DNA of 56,480 nucleotides from Mycobacterium sp. (GTDB taxonomy: Bacteria; Actinomycetota; Actinomycetes; Mycobacteriales; Mycobacteriaceae), in the NCBI RefSeq assembly GCF_025965855.1, contig NZ_JAOPWB010000039.1, positions 1 to 56,480 on the forward strand. Reading direction: 5' to 3'. Position 1 is the first letter of the stretch. Each line of letters starts with the position of its first letter. The notes beneath the pieces are model-generated. The model had not been told where the DNA came from. It worked only from the letters and a program-made list of their open reading frames with translations, and made no database searches. Shown piece by piece: positions 9,785-20,743 of the stretch. Made by a program: the position numbers and the translations under genes.

Positions 9785-10642
9785 GTGACCGGACCCACCG
9801 AGGAACCCGCCGCGACGACCGTGGCCGAGTGGCCCGACGAGTTGGGAACGCTGCTCACGGGTGCGGCCGACCAGGCCAGGGCCGCCGTGGAGGAGTTCGC
9901 CGGCCCGGAGGCCGTCGGTGACTACCTGGGCGTCAACTACGAGGACCCGACCGCCGCGACCCACCGGTTCCTGGCACATTTGCCCGGCTACCAGGGATGG
10001 CAGTGGGCAGCCGTCGTCGCCGCCTACCCCGGCGCGGACCACGCCACGATCAGCGAAGTCGTGCTGATCCCCGGTCCGACGGCGTTGCTGGCGCCGGAAT
10101 GGGTGCCCTGGGAGGAGCGGGTGCGACCGGGGGATCTGGGCCCCGGCGACCTGCTGGCGCCGGCGGTGGAGGACCCTCGACTGGTCCCGAGCTACGCCGC
10201 CAGCGGTGACCCGCAGGTCGACGAGACCGCCGCCGAGATCGGGTTGGGCCGGCGCTGGGTGATGGGCGCCTTGGGCCGCTCCGAGGCGGCCGAGCGATGG
10301 CACACCGGTGACTACGGTCCCGATACGGCGATGGCTCGCTCGACCAAGCGCGTGTGCCGCGATTGCGGCTTTTTCCTGCCGCTGGCCGGGGCGCTGGGCG
10401 CGATGTTCGGGGTGTGCGGCAACGAGCTGTCCGCCGACGGGCATGTCGTCGACAAGCGGTACGGCTGCGGCGCTCATTCGGACACTCCGGCCCCGGCGGG
10501 CACGGGCTCGCCCATGTATGACCCCTACGACGACGGCGTTTTCGACGTCGCGGAGAACCCGTCGGCGGCCCAGGCCGAGCCAGCGGAGTCGCCGCCGGAA
10601 GCGCCGGAGTCTGCGCCTGACCCCACCGAACCGGGGGACTAA
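9785..10642 (+). CDS. DUF3027 family protein (Rv0877 type)
   Basis: A 285-residue soluble protein conserved in actinobacteria. GTG 9785 follows AGAGAGGGGACA. The most distinctive part is a Cys-rich segment near residues 195-235 (CRDCGFFLPLAG...GVCGN...GCGAHS), which could bind a metal, followed by a disordered Pro/Glu/Ala-rich acidic tail. A conserved WQWAAVVAAYPGADHATISEVVL block lies near residue 75. Function is unknown. It is transcribed away from the permease, and its stop overlaps that of the convergent SRPBCC gene by 4 nt. Confidence 0.85.
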   Translation: MTGPTEEPAATTVAEWPDELGTLLTGAADQARAAVEEFAGPEAVGDYLGVNYEDPTAATHRFLAHLPGYQGWQWAAVVAAYPGADHATISEVVLIPGPTALLAPEWVPWEERVRPGDLGPGDLLAPAVEDPRLVPSYAASGDPQVDETAAEIGLGRRWVMGALGRSEAAERWHTGDYGPDTAMARSTKRVCRDCGFFLPLAGALGAMFGVCGNELSADGHVVDKRYGCGAHSDTPAPAGTGSPMYDPYDDGVFDVAENPSAAQAEPAESPPEAPESAPDPTEPGD

Positions 10643-11094
10643 CCCGTCTCGGCGGCGGCTTTGATCCTCGCCAGCGAGGTGTTCATGCCCTCGAGCAGCT
10701 CGCTCTCGAAGCTCGCGGTCCCACCGAAGAGCGCGTTCACCGACAGGTTCGAGAACGCGGTGACGCCGTTCTCGGCGTGGCGGCTCTCGACCACCCGCGT
10801 GCCCTGGCCGTTGGGCTCGAGCTCGTAGCTCCACACGGTGTGGTTGGTGTTCACCCGGAACGCCAGCTTCTTCTCCGGGACGACCTCGACCACCGTGCAC
10901 GTGGTGGTCCAGAACATGCGCTTGCGGCGGTTGAGGTTAAGGGTGCGGGTGCCCGCGCGAAGCGGGCCCAGGGGCCTCATCCAACGACACTGCGGGCTCC
11001 ACTGGGGCATCCGCCGGAAATCGGAGATCAGCGCCCACACCTCGGCGGCCGGTGCGTCGATGTCGACTTGCGCTTGCAGTAGCGGGGCGACCAT
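10639..11094 (-). CDS. SRPBCC/polyketide-cyclase-fold protein
   Basis: A 151-residue START-like protein. The N-terminus VDIDAPAAEVWALISDFRRMPQWSPQC is the hallmark first strand and helix of the SRPBCC fold, followed by strands with FWTTTCTVVEVVPEKKLAFRV and TVWSYELEPNGQGTRVVESR. Such proteins bind hydrophobic ligands; the ligand here is unknown. ATG 11094 is chosen because the fold begins immediately; the frame remains open far upstream, but that part is not protein-like. It lies 24 nt downstream of the DUF2530 gene, so the two probably form one transcript. Confidence 0.85.
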   Translation of the reverse strand: MVAPLLQAQVDIDAPAAEVWALISDFRRMPQWSPQCRWMRPLGPLRAGTRTLNLNRRKRMFWTTTCTVVEVVPEKKLAFRVNTNHTVWSYELEPNGQGTRVVESRHAENGVTAFSNLSVNALFGGTASFESELLEGMNTSLARIKAAAETG

Positions 11095-11117
11095 GTGCTT
11101 CTCCCGGGTCGGCGAAT

Positions 11118-11393
11118 CTATTTGCGGTCGAGGTAGGTTTCGAGGCCGGTCTGCGCGCCACGCGCGCCGCGGCGGGCGGCGGCGAGCTGCAACACGAAGA
11201 TGCTCGTGCCGACCAGGCCGACCCCCAGCCCGCCCAGCGTCACCGGGCGCCAACTTTGCAGGGCGGGCACGAGGAACGCGAGGGCCGCGGCGATCAGCCA
11301 GCCCAGGAAGCCGACCGCGATGACGGGCCACACCTCGAGCAGTGAGGCCGGCAGCGGCGGCGCCTCGCGGCCCTGGCCGGGTTCGACAGTCAT
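11118..11393 (-). CDS. DUF2530 small membrane protein (Rv0879c type)
   Basis: A 91-residue protein with two membrane spans (VWPVIAVGFLGWLIAAALAFL and TLGGLGVGLVGTSIFVLQLA) and a basic C-terminal tail. The start ATG 11393 (MTVEPGQG) gives the length of the M. tuberculosis counterpart; an upstream ATG at 11405 adds four residues. Function is unknown. It is divergent from the MarR regulator. Confidence 0.85.
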   Translation of the reverse strand: MTVEPGQGREAPPLPASLLEVWPVIAVGFLGWLIAAALAFLVPALQSWRPVTLGGLGVGLVGTSIFVLQLAAARRGARGAQTGLETYLDRK

Positions 11394-11515
11394 CGCGATC
11401 AACATAGCCCCGCGACGAGGAGCATCGGAAGGTGTCCGAGCGCGGGCGATGGACCAAAGTCCGTCGTTGGCCGTTTTGTATCCCGAGTTTCTCGCGTTGC
11501 GTGTACCCTCGCGCC

Positions 11516-11947
11516 ATGCCTGACACCGAGGCGCGGCTGGCCAGCGACTTGTCGCTTGCGGTCATGCGGCTGGCCCGCCAACTGCGGTTCCGCAACCCGT
11601 CATCGCCGGTGTCGCTGTCCCAGCTGTCGGCGCTGGCCACGCTGGCCAACGAGGGGGCGATGACCCCCGGCGCGCTGGCAATCCGCGAGCGCGTGCGACC
11701 GCCGTCGATGACCCGGGTGATCGCCTCGCTGGCCGAGATGGGCCTGGTCGACCGCACCCCGCACCCCGTCGACGGCCGGCAGGTGCTGGTCTCGGTGTCC
11801 GCGTCCGGCGCCGAGCTGGTCAAGGCGAACCGTCGCGCTCGCCAGGAGTGGCTGGCCAAGCGGCTGGCGACGCTGGACGGCGACCAACGTGACACCCTGC
11901 GCGAGGCCGCCGATCTGATGGTGGTTCTGGTCGATGAAAGCCCGTGA
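11516..11947 (+). CDS. MarR-family transcriptional regulator (Rv0880 type)
   Basis: A 143-residue winged-helix repressor. The recognition region is [40 protein letters not shown], followed by the wing with [14 protein letters not shown]; terminal helices form the dimer interface. The start ATG 11516 gives the same length and near-identical sequence to Rv0880 over the DNA-binding part. Such regulators normally bind palindromes in the divergent promoter, here shared with the DUF2530 gene. The gene ends in a GTGA overlap with the SpoU methyltransferase, so they are cotranslated. Confidence 0.93.
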   Translation: MPDTEARLASDLSLAVMRLARQLRFRNPSSPVSLSQLSALATLANEGAMTPGALAIRERVRPPSMTRVIASLAEMGLVDRTPHPVDGRQVLVSVSASGAELVKANRRARQEWLAKRLATLDGDQRDTLREAADLMVVLVDESP

Positions 11948-12768
11948 CCGACGGCTTGGATGTTCAGGACGTCACCGATCCCGACGACTCCCGCCTCGAC
12001 GATTTCCGCGACCTCAATAGCGTCGATCGCCGTCCCGATCTGCCGACCGGCAAAGGGCTGGTGATCGCCGAAGGCGTGCTGGTCGTGCAGCGCATGCTGG
12101 CGTCCCGTTTCAGCCCGCACGCCCTGCTGGGCACCGACCGCAGGCTGGCCGAACTCAAGGACGATCTGGCCGGCGCCGCGGCGCCGTTCTACCGAACCTC
12201 GCCCGAGGTGATGGCGGCGGTGGTCGGCTTCCACCTGAATCGCGGTGTGCTGGCGGCCGCCCGGAGGGTGCCGGAAGCCAGCGTCGTGGAGGTGGTCGAA
12301 AGCGCCCGCACGGTCGCGGCGCTGGAGGGTGTCAACGACCACGAGAACCTGGGCTCGATCTTTCGCAACGCGGCGGGGCTGGGGGTGGACGCCGTGGTGT
12401 TGGGCGGCGGGTGCGCGGACCCGCTGTACCGCCGCGCCGTGCGGGTGTCCATGGGCCACGCCTTGCTGGTGCCGTACGCGCGGGCATCCGACTGGCCCAA
12501 CGACCTTATGTTGTTGAAGGAGAGCGGATTTCGGCTCCTGGCGATGACCCCGCAGCGCGAGGCGTCCGCGCTGGCCGAGGCGATGGCCGCGGCGGTGGAC
12601 GAACGCGTCGCGGTGGTGGTGGGCGCCGAGGGCCCCGGGCTGACGAGGGCCACCCTGCGGCTAAGCGATGTGTGGGTGCGCGTTCCGATGTCACGAGGTA
12701 CCGACTCGCTCAACGTCGCGACGGCGGCGGCCCTGGCGTTCTACGAGCGGGCTAGGCTCGCGTGGTGA
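11944..12768 (+). CDS. SpoU/TrmH-family tRNA or rRNA 2'-O-methyltransferase (Rv0881 type)
   Basis: A 274-residue SPOUT enzyme that methylates ribose of RNA using S-adenosylmethionine. The three SpoU motifs are present: motif 1 [17 protein letters not shown] (about 129-145), motif 2 [10 protein letters not shown] (about 225), motif 3 [19 protein letters not shown] (about 248). The N-terminus has the substrate-binding L30e-like fold ([14 protein letters not shown]). The start is GTG 11944, overlapping the MarR stop, and the gene ends overlapping the DUF2537 start. The target nucleotide cannot be told from sequence. Confidence 0.9.
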   Translation: MTDGLDVQDVTDPDDSRLDDFRDLNSVDRRPDLPTGKGLVIAEGVLVVQRMLASRFSPHALLGTDRRLAELKDDLAGAAAPFYRTSPEVMAAVVGFHLNRGVLAAARRVPEASVVEVVESARTVAALEGVNDHENLGSIFRNAAGLGVDAVVLGGGCADPLYRRAVRVSMGHALLVPYARASDWPNDLMLLKESGFRLLAMTPQREASALAEAMAAAVDERVAVVVGAEGPGLTRATLRLSDVWVRVPMSRGTDSLNVATAAALAFYERARLAW

Positions 12769-13043
12769 GCGACGAGTCCGTCCCCTGGGCAACGGGTTTG
12801 ACGGTCTCCGCGTTTGTCGCCGCGGTGACCGGGGTCGCCGTCGTCGTGCTCAGTCTGGGGCTGATCCGGGTGCATCCGCTGTTGGCGGTCGGCCTCAACA
12901 GCGTGGCGGCGGGCGGGCTGGCGCCGACGCTGTGGGGTTGGCGGCGCACCTTGGTGCTGCGCTGGTTCGTGCTGGGTGCGGCCGTGGGTGTGGCGGGCGC
13001 GTGGGTGACGCTGCTGGCGCTGACGGCGTCGGGCGATGCCTAG
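12765..13043 (+). CDS. DUF2537 small membrane protein (Rv0882 type)
   Basis: A 92-residue protein with three hydrophobic segments (LTVSAFVAAVTGVAVVVLSLGLI, PLLAVGLNSVAAGGLAPTLW, WFVLGAAVGVAGAWVTLLAL). The start GTG 12765 overlaps the SpoU stop as GTGA; a second GTG at 12762 is possible. Function is unknown. Its TAG stop shares the tetranucleotide CTAG with the convergent sepH stop. Confidence 0.82.
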   Translation: MSDESVPWATGLTVSAFVAAVTGVAVVVLSLGLIRVHPLLAVGLNSVAAGGLAPTLWGWRRTLVLRWFVLGAAVGVAGAWVTLLALTASGDA

Positions 13044-13795
13044 CGGTGCGCGCCTGAGCGCACACCGAGCAGCACATCTTCCCAAGCCGGAATGACCGGC
13101 TTGCCGCGCCGGGTGTGCACCGGCTGTTCGGGCGGCGTGGGGGGCGCCGGCTTCGCCTCTTCTTCGAATTCGAGGCGGGCGACCCGCGCCAGCGGCCGCA
13201 GCGGACGCTCGAAGTTGGGGTCGATCAGCTCACTGGCCGCGTCGTCGATCGCCGTGACCGTTCCGCCGTGGGCGCCGGGAGCGAAGAAGAAGTGCGCGAT
13301 GTTGTCGGTACGGCCGGCCTTCCAGGCAAGCTGCACGGTCCAGCGGCTGTCCTCGTTGCGCCAGGCGTCCCAGCTGAGCCGGTCGGGTTCGAGGCCGCGC
13401 GCCACCAACGCGGCGCTGACGGTCTCCAGCAGGGTCAGCACCGCGGGGCCGTCGGCGAGTATCGGATGCGCCGCCGTTGCCAGCTCCGCGGCGCGAGCGC
13501 GTTCCAGCAACACCGGGTGGGCGAACCGGCGGATCCGCACGATATCGGAGCCGGACGCGGCGGCCACCTGCTCGACGGACGCGCCGGCGCGGATTCTGGC
13601 CTGAATTTCCTTGGGGCTCAACATGTTGGTGACTTGGATGTCGAGCGGCGGTTGCTCGGGCGGTGGCGACTCGCCGCGGAGGAGGGCCCGGAGTCCGTCG
13701 TCGGCCACCAGCTTGAACCGTTCTGTTGGGCCGTCACCCTCGCAGATGACATATTTGCCCTCGTCATCGAGACCAACCACTGTGAGTTCCCGCAT
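13040..13795 (-). CDS. sepH: SepH, FtsZ-associated cell division protein
   Basis: A 251-residue protein (Rv0883c ortholog). In actinobacteria SepH binds FtsZ and stimulates Z-ring assembly. The N-terminal DUF3071 domain starts MRELTVVGLDDEGKYVIC and includes the helix-turn-helix-like SPKEIQARIRAGASVEQVAAASG near residues 60-85. The C-terminus carries the conserved short motif RRGKPVIPAWEDVLLG, typical of the family's FtsZ-binding tail. The start ATG 13795 has few alternatives. It is transcribed alone, and its stop overlaps the convergent DUF2537 gene. Confidence 0.92.
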   Translation of the reverse strand: MRELTVVGLDDEGKYVICEGDGPTERFKLVADDGLRALLRGESPPPEQPPLDIQVTNMLSPKEIQARIRAGASVEQVAAASGSDIVRIRRFAHPVLLERARAAELATAAHPILADGPAVLTLLETVSAALVARGLEPDRLSWDAWRNEDSRWTVQLAWKAGRTDNIAHFFFAPGAHGGTVTAIDDAASELIDPNFERPLRPLARVARLEFEEEAKPAPPTPPEQPVHTRRGKPVIPAWEDVLLGVRSGAHR

Positions 13796-13916
13796 GGCTT
13801 CTCCTCGCCGGTTCCGCGCCGGTCAGCGACGGACCCGTCAGGTGCGCACTCTAGTGCAGCTAACGCCGGTAACCCGCTCTGACACGCTGGTGGGTTGCAG
13901 GCTGATGACCGTCAGG

Positions 13917-15158
<1,242 letters not shown>

Positions 15159-15234
15159 CTAGGAAATATCCGGTACCTGCGGTACTGTCTGGACACAGCA
15201 CGTCCAAATGTAAACCTCGTAGGGGAGGCTTGGA

Positions 15235-16260
15235 ATGGACAGGACGCGAATGGTCAGGCGTTGGCGCCGCAACATGGAAGTCCGCGACGACGCCGACTAC
15301 GTCAACATGCTTGCCACACTGTCCGAGGGGTCGGTGCGGCGAAACTTCAATCCCTATACCGACATCGATTGGGACTCACCGGAATTCGCGGTCAGGCAGA
15401 ACGACCCCCGGTGGATCTTGCCGTCGACCGACCCGCTGGGGCGTCATCCCTGGTATCAGGCCCAGTCCGAAGAACGCAAGATCAAGATCGGTATGTGGCG
15501 GCAGGCCAACGTCGCCAAGGTGGGCCTGCACTTCGAGTCGATCCTGATCCGCGGCCTGATGAACTACACGTTCTGGGTGCCCAACGGGTCACCGGAATAC
15601 CGGTACTGCCTGCACGAATCGGTCGAAGAGTGCAACCACACCATGATGTTCCAGGAGATGGTCAACCGCGTCGGCGCCGACGTTCCCGGCATGCCGCGGA
15701 TGCTGCGCTGGATCTCGCCACTGATTCCGCTCGTCGCCGGTCCGCTGCCGGTGGCGTTCTTCATCGGCGTGCTGGCCGGCGAGGAGCCAATCGACCACAC
15801 GCAGAAAAACGTGCTGCGCGAAGGCAAGTCACTGCACCCGATCATGGAGCGGGTGATGGCGATTCACGTGGCCGAGGAGGCCCGGCACATCTCGTTCGCG
15901 CATGAGTTCCTGCGCAAGCGGCTGCCGGAGTTGACCAAGCGCCAGCGCTTCTGGGCAGCGTTGTACCTGCCGTTGACGATGCGGGCGTTGTGCCAGGCGA
16001 TCACCGTGCCGCCCAAGTCGTTCTGGCGGGAGTTCGACATCCCGCGCGAGGTCAAGAAGGAACTCTTCTTCCGGTCGCCGGAATCGCGAAAGTGGTTGAG
16101 CGACATGTTCGCTGACGTCCGGATGCTCGCTTACGACACCGGCCTGATGGAAACGCGTTCGGCCCGCCTGATGTGGCGGGTCTGCAAAATCAACGGCAAG
16201 CCGTCGCGCTACCGCAGCGAGCCGCAGCGCCGGCATCTGGCCGCCGCGCCCGCCGCGTAG
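15235..16260 (+). CDS. AurF-like non-haem diiron oxygenase (Rv0885 type)
   Basis: A 341-residue ferritin-like diiron protein. Likely iron ligands are in LHFESILIRGL (about 98), HESVEECNHTMMF (about 125-137: E, E, H) and HVAEEARHISFAHEF (about 205-215: E, E, H, H), the ligand pattern of AurF, which oxygenates arylamines to nitro groups. The substrate here is unknown. ATG 15235 follows GTAGGGGAGGCTTGGA. The upstream region has a GGTAC-N4-GGTAC direct repeat and the palindrome TGTCTGGACA, possible operator sites. fprB begins 18 nt downstream, so this oxygenase may be served by that ferredoxin reductase. Confidence 0.88.
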   Translation: MDRTRMVRRWRRNMEVRDDADYVNMLATLSEGSVRRNFNPYTDIDWDSPEFAVRQNDPRWILPSTDPLGRHPWYQAQSEERKIKIGMWRQANVAKVGLHFESILIRGLMNYTFWVPNGSPEYRYCLHESVEECNHTMMFQEMVNRVGADVPGMPRMLRWISPLIPLVAGPLPVAFFIGVLAGEEPIDHTQKNVLREGKSLHPIMERVMAIHVAEEARHISFAHEFLRKRLPELTKRQRFWAALYLPLTMRALCQAITVPPKSFWREFDIPREVKKELFFRSPESRKWLSDMFADVRMLAYDTGLMETRSARLMWRVCKINGKPSRYRSEPQRRHLAAAPAA

Positions 16261-16278
16261 CGCTGCACGGGTTTATCC

Positions 16279-17970
16279 ATGCCGCACGTTATTACCCAGT
16301 CGTGCTGCAACGACGGGTCCTGTGTTTTCGCATGCCCGGTGAACTGCATTCACCCGACACCGGACGAGCCGGGCTTCGCGACGTCGGAGATGCTCTATAT
16401 CGATCCGGTGGCCTGCGTGGACTGCGGTGCGTGCGTGAGCGCGTGCCCGGTCGGCGCGATCGCGCCCGACACCCGGCTGGAGCCCGAGCAGCTGCCGTTC
16501 GTCGAGATCAACGCCTCCTTCTACCCGGAGCGGCCGGCGGGCGAGAAGCTGCCGCCGACCTCGAAGCTGGCCCCGGTGATTCCGGCCGCCGAGGTGCGCG
16601 CTCGCCGTCAGCCGTTGACCGTGGCCATCGTGGGATCGGGTCCTGCGGCGATGTATGCCGCCGACGAACTGCTCACCCAGCATGGGGTGCGGGTCAACGT
16701 CTTTGAGAAGCTGCCCACGCCCTACGGCTTGGTGCGCGCCGGGGTGGCGCCCGACCATCAGAACACCAAAAGGGTCACCCGGCTCTTCGAACGGGTATCC
16801 AGCCACCGCCACTTCCGGTTCTACCTCAACGTCGAGATCGGCAAGCATCTGAGCCACGCCGATCTGTTGGCCCACCATCACGCCGTGCTGTACGCGGTGG
16901 GCGCGCCCGACGATCGCCGGCTGGACATCGACGGCATGGGCTTCCCGGGCACCGGGACCGCCACCGAGTTGGTCGCGTGGATCAATGGGCATCCCGACTT
17001 CGCTGATCTGCCAGTCGATCTCGGTCACGAACGCGCGGTGGTCATCGGCAACGGCAATGTCGCCCTCGACGTGGCCCGGGTGCTGACCGCGGATCCCGAC
17101 GGCCTCGCCCGCACGGACATCTCCGAGCATGCGCTCGAAGCACTCCGACGCTCGGCGGTGCGGGAAGTCGTGATCGCGGCCCGGCGCGGGCCCGCCCATT
17201 CGGCGTTCACCTTGCCCGAATTGATCGGTCTCACCGGCACATCCGAGGTTGTGCTCGACGCCGGGGACCACCAACGCGTGGCGAGCGATCTGGCCGCGGC
17301 TTGCGACCCGCTGGTCAAGAGCAAGCTGGAGACCTTGAGCAAACTGGGCGACGGTTCGGCGCCGGTGTGGCGCCCACGAATACGGCTGGCCTATCAACTC
17401 ACGCCCGAGCGCGTGCTGGGTGAGCGGCGCGCGACCGGCGTCCAGTTCTCGGTCACGGGCACCGAGGAGGTGCACCGGCTCGAGGCGGGACTGGTGCTGA
17501 CGTCGATCGGATACCGCGGCAAGGGGATTCGCGATCTTCCGTTTGACGAATCGGCGGCCGTCGTGCCCAACGACGGTGGTCGCGTCGTCGAACCCGGCTC
17601 CGGCCGACCGGTGCCCGGCGCATACGTGGCGGGTTGGATCAAGCGCGGGCCGACGGGGTTCATCGGAACCAACAAGTCCTGCTCGGTTCAAACCGTCCAC
17701 GCGATGGTGGCCGATTTCAACGCCGGCACGCTGACCGATCCGGTGGCCAAGCCGGAGGCGCTGGGCAAGCTGGTCCGCGCGCGCCAGCCCGACGTCGTCG
17801 ACTCCGCGGGATGGCGCGCGATCGACGCCGCGGAGATCGTGCGCGGCCACGATGCGCAGCCCCGCAACAAATTCACCGCCATCGCCGACATGCTCGCCGC
17901 AGCATCGGCGGCGCCGGCGCCGGCGCCGGCGATGCGACGCCGGCTGCTGGCCCGGCTGCGGGACTTCTAG
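16279..17970 (+). CDS. fprB: Ferredoxin-fused ferredoxin/NADPH reductase FprB
   Basis: Electron-transfer flavoprotein with its own ferredoxin domain. Residues 1-60 are a seven-iron ferredoxin: C9/C15/C19 with CP for one cluster, and C46, C49, C52 and C56 (CVDCGACVSACPVG) for the other. From about 113 the adrenodoxin-reductase-like part begins: FAD motif AIVGSGPAAMYAADEL, the LPTPYGLVRAGVAPDH signature, NADP site VIGNGNVALDVARVL, and the C-terminal GWIKRGPTGFIGTNK. At 563 residues it is close to Rv0886. ATG 16279 lies 18 nt after the AurF-like oxygenase, so they are likely cotranscribed partners. Confidence 0.94.
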   Translation: MPHVITQSCCNDGSCVFACPVNCIHPTPDEPGFATSEMLYIDPVACVDCGACVSACPVGAIAPDTRLEPEQLPFVEINASFYPERPAGEKLPPTSKLAPVIPAAEVRARRQPLTVAIVGSGPAAMYAADELLTQHGVRVNVFEKLPTPYGLVRAGVAPDHQNTKRVTRLFERVSSHRHFRFYLNVEIGKHLSHADLLAHHHAVLYAVGAPDDRRLDIDGMGFPGTGTATELVAWINGHPDFADLPVDLGHERAVVIGNGNVALDVARVLTADPDGLARTDISEHALEALRRSAVREVVIAARRGPAHSAFTLPELIGLTGTSEVVLDAGDHQRVASDLAAACDPLVKSKLETLSKLGDGSAPVWRPRIRLAYQLTPERVLGERRATGVQFSVTGTEEVHRLEAGLVLTSIGYRGKGIRDLPFDESAAVVPNDGGRVVEPGSGRPVPGAYVAGWIKRGPTGFIGTNKSCSVQTVHAMVADFNAGTLTDPVAKPEALGKLVRARQPDVVDSAGWRAIDAAEIVRGHDAQPRNKFTAIADMLAAASAAPAPAPAMRRRLLARLRDF

Positions 17971-18422
17971 CCCGCCTGCCCGGACATCGCCGCTTGGACC
18001 TCCTCGAAGCTGACCTCGCGCACCGGCTGTCCCATCGACCAGTGGTGGCCGAACGGGTCGGCGACCACGCCGTAGCGGTCTCCCCAGAACTGGTCCGACA
18101 ACGGAGCCACCACGGTGGCGCCCGCGTCCAGCGCCCGCTGGAACTTGGCGTCGACGTCGGTGACCGTCTGGTGAATCGTCACCGGAGTTCCGCCCAGGGA
18201 CTTGGGCGTCATCGACTTGCCGCCACACGTTTCCGGGAAGTCGTCGTTGAGCATCACCGTGAAGCCGTTGATGCGCAGCGCGGCGTGGACCAGCCTGCCG
18301 TCGGGACCGGGCACGCGGCCGAGCTCCTCGGCGCCAAAAGCCTTGACGTAGAAGTCGATCGCCGCGGCGGCGTCGTCAACCACGAGGTGCGGGGACAGTG
18401 CGGGTTCGATGTTGATCGCCAT
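17967..18422 (-). CDS. VOC (glyoxalase/PhnB-like) superfamily protein (Rv0887c type)
   Basis: A 151-residue protein with paired beta-alpha-beta-beta-beta modules. SPHLVVDDAAAAIDFYVKAFGAEELGRV opens the domain, and FWGDRYGVVADPFGHHWSMGQPVR is the PhnB-like closing motif. Substrate unknown. The start ATG 18422 has a perfect AAGGAG ribosome site 6 nt upstream. The stop shares CTAG with the convergent fprB stop. The 241 nt between it and citA show no convincing gene. Confidence 0.88.
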   Translation of the reverse strand: MAINIEPALSPHLVVDDAAAAIDFYVKAFGAEELGRVPGPDGRLVHAALRINGFTVMLNDDFPETCGGKSMTPKSLGGTPVTIHQTVTDVDAKFQRALDAGATVVAPLSDQFWGDRYGVVADPFGHHWSMGQPVREVSFEEVQAAMSGQAG

Positions 18423-18663
18423 TGTGTTCTCCTTACTGTCGGTGTCGGATGTCAGCCCAGGCGGGGGCTGGCTCACGATTACTGACTCAGCCCGCGACCC
18501 AAATTCATCGCGGCCGGACTCATTTAATCGCCGGGCACCGACAACTAGCCCACGCGGGCGTAACGCCTGGGCGAAAAATTGACTCGAAGCTCGCCGTGAC
18601 GTGTCCCCCGCAAGCGGGTGGGTACCTCCCGCTCGCGCGGGAGAGCCCCCAGCTCGCGCGCAA

Positions 18664-19785
18664 TCAGGCGCTGGTGAGAACTCGGTCCCAACCCTCGACG
18701 GATTCCGGGCTGCGCGGGGCAGGTCCCACATAGATGGCCGACGGGCGGACCAGCTTGCCGAGCCGCTTCTGCTCGAGGATATGGGCGCACCATCCCGCGG
18801 TGCGCCCGCAGGTGAACATCGCCGGCATCATGTTGGCCGGCACCCGGGCGAAGTCCAGGATGACGGCGGCCCAGAACTCGACGTTGGTCTCGATGGCCCG
18901 GTCCTGGCGCCGCTCCCGCAGTTCTGCCAGCGCCGCCTGCTCCAGCGCGACCGCGACCTCGTGGCGCGGGGCGCCCAGCCGCTCCGCGGCCGTCCGTAGC
19001 ACGCGCGCCCGCGGGTCCTCGGCGCGGTAAACGCGGTGGCCGAATCCCATCAGCTTGTCGCCCCGGTCCAGGATGCCCTTGACCAAGCCGCGGGCGTCGC
19101 CGGTGCGCTCGACCTCCTCGAGCATCGGCAGCACCCGGGCCGGCGCACCGCCGTGCAGCGGACCGCTCATCGCCCCGATCGCCCCGGACAACGCCGCGGC
19201 CACGTCCGCACCCGTCGAGGCGATCACCCGCGCGGTGAACGTCGAGGCGTTCATGCCGTGCTCGGCGGCCGACACCCAGTAGGCATCGATTGCCTCGACA
19301 TGCCTGGGATCCGGCTCGCCCTGCCAGCGCGTCATGAAACGCGCTGTGACGGTGGGGCATTCGTCGATGATCCGCTGGGGGACCGCCGGCTGGTAGATGC
19401 CGCGCGCGGACTGCGCGACGTAGGACAGGGCCATCACCGACGCCCGGGCCAGCTGATCGCGGGCGGTGGCCTCGTCCGTGTCGAGCAGTGGCTTGTATCC
19501 CCAGATGGGTGCCAGCATCGCCAGGCCCGCCTGCACGTCGACCCGCACGTCGCCGGTGTGGATCGGCAGCGGGAACGGCTCGGCGGGCGGCAGCCCGTGG
19601 CCGAACCTGCCGTCGACGAGTAGCGCCCACACGTCACCGAATGTGACCTGCTGATCCACCAGATCTTGGATGTCGACGCCGCGGTAGCGCAGCGCGCCGC
19701 CGTCTTTATCCGGTTCGGCAATTTCGGTGGTGAAGGCCACCACGCCTTCCAGGCCGGAGACAAAGTTTTCGGGCACAACAGTCAT
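18664..19785 (-). CDS. citA: Citrate synthase CitA (second citrate synthase)
   Basis: Condenses oxaloacetate and acetyl-CoA. It is 373 residues from ATG 19785 ([15 protein letters not shown]), the length of Rv0889c. Family landmarks are [12 protein letters not shown] (about 38), the catalytic His in [16 protein letters not shown] (about 184), GPLHGGAP (about 218), [14 protein letters not shown] (about 260), and the Asp-containing segment near [13 protein letters not shown] (about 310). It is shorter than GltA2 and methylcitrate synthase cannot be excluded by sequence alone. M. tuberculosis has a LuxR cluster between citA and gltA2 that is replaced here by pdxH. Confidence 0.9.
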   Translation of the reverse strand: MTVVPENFVSGLEGVVAFTTEIAEPDKDGGALRYRGVDIQDLVDQQVTFGDVWALLVDGRFGHGLPPAEPFPLPIHTGDVRVDVQAGLAMLAPIWGYKPLLDTDEATARDQLARASVMALSYVAQSARGIYQPAVPQRIIDECPTVTARFMTRWQGEPDPRHVEAIDAYWVSAAEHGMNASTFTARVIASTGADVAAALSGAIGAMSGPLHGGAPARVLPMLEEVERTGDARGLVKGILDRGDKLMGFGHRVYRAEDPRARVLRTAAERLGAPRHEVAVALEQAALAELRERRQDRAIETNVEFWAAVILDFARVPANMMPAMFTCGRTAGWCAHILEQKRLGKLVRPSAIYVGPAPRSPESVEGWDRVLTSA

Positions 19786-19856
19786 GCGCAAATTCTCGCA
19801 CCCCACCTACGGGCGGACGCTACCGGCCGGTAGCAACCGCCGGTAGCGTGGGCGCA

Positions 19857-20516
19857 ATGGCAGGACCAGCGGAGGAACACCTGCAGAGGATGCGTGTGGA
19901 ATACGGGTCCGTCGAGAAGGACGGCAGCCCCGACCTGGACGCGGACTGGTTGGCCGACGGATGGCTTGCCTTGTTTCGCAACTGGATTGAGGATGCCGAA
20001 CGCGCGGGGTTGGCCGAGCCCAACGCCATGGTGCTGGCCACCGTCGCGGAAGGCAGGCCGGTCAGCCGATCGGTGTTGTGCAAGAGCGCGGACGAGACAG
20101 GAATCACTTTTTTCACCAACTACGATTCGGCCAAGGGCTTTGAGCTGGCGGCGACGCCCTACGGATCGGCGACCTTCCCCTGGTACCAACTGGGCCGGCA
20201 GGTTCACATCCGCGGCCCGGTGAGCAAGGTCGACCCGCAGGTCACGCAGGACTACTGGTCCAAGCGGCCGCGCGGCTCACAACTGGGTGCGTGGGCGTCG
20301 CACCAATCGTGGCCGATCGCGTCGCGGGCGGCGCTGCTCGACCAACTCAACGAGGTCACCGAGCGCTTCGCCGACTCGGAGTGCGTCCCGGTTCCGCCCA
20401 ACTGGGGCGGATATCTCCTCGCGCCCGAGGTGGTCGAATTCTGGCAGGGGCGGGAAAACCGGGTGCACAACCGGATTCGGGTCATCGGGGCGCGGGTCGA
20501 GCGCCTTCAGCCGTGA
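19857..20516 (+). CDS. pdxH: Pyridoxamine 5'-phosphate oxidase PdxH
   Basis: FMN enzyme making pyridoxal phosphate. It is 219 residues from ATG 19857. Diagnostic pieces are [25 protein letters not shown] (about 60), [18 protein letters not shown] (about 83), [17 protein letters not shown] (about 138), and the C-terminal ENRVHNRIR...VERLQP, matching the family's substrate-binding Arg/His segment. Divergent from citA with 71 nt between starts. In M. tuberculosis the equivalent gene lies elsewhere in the genome, so this position is a synteny difference. Confidence 0.93.
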   Translation: MAGPAEEHLQRMRVEYGSVEKDGSPDLDADWLADGWLALFRNWIEDAERAGLAEPNAMVLATVAEGRPVSRSVLCKSADETGITFFTNYDSAKGFELAATPYGSATFPWYQLGRQVHIRGPVSKVDPQVTQDYWSKRPRGSQLGAWASHQSWPIASRAALLDQLNEVTERFADSECVPVPPNWGGYLLAPEVVEFWQGRENRVHNRIRVIGARVERLQP

Positions 20517-20743
20517 ACACTGCCGTTTGTACGGTCGCGCCGCCCGCCCGAGCAGGGCCGCCCGTCGCAGGTCACCGGGGTATGACGCTCATCACGCCCC
20601 GAATTCACCCGAGGCTTGACCGCAGATGTCCGCGAGACCGGCGGAGCCGACCCCGGGCAGGCGCCTCGTCCCGATAACGACTACCTTCAGCTATAAGCAC
20701 CGACTCAGGGCAGCCATACCAGCCAGAGCGCAAAGGGGTTCTC

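Noticed and set aside
11095..12459. Upstream extension of the SRPBCC gene frame to 606 codons
   Set aside because: It overlaps the DUF2530, MarR and SpoU genes and is not protein-like before ATG 11094.
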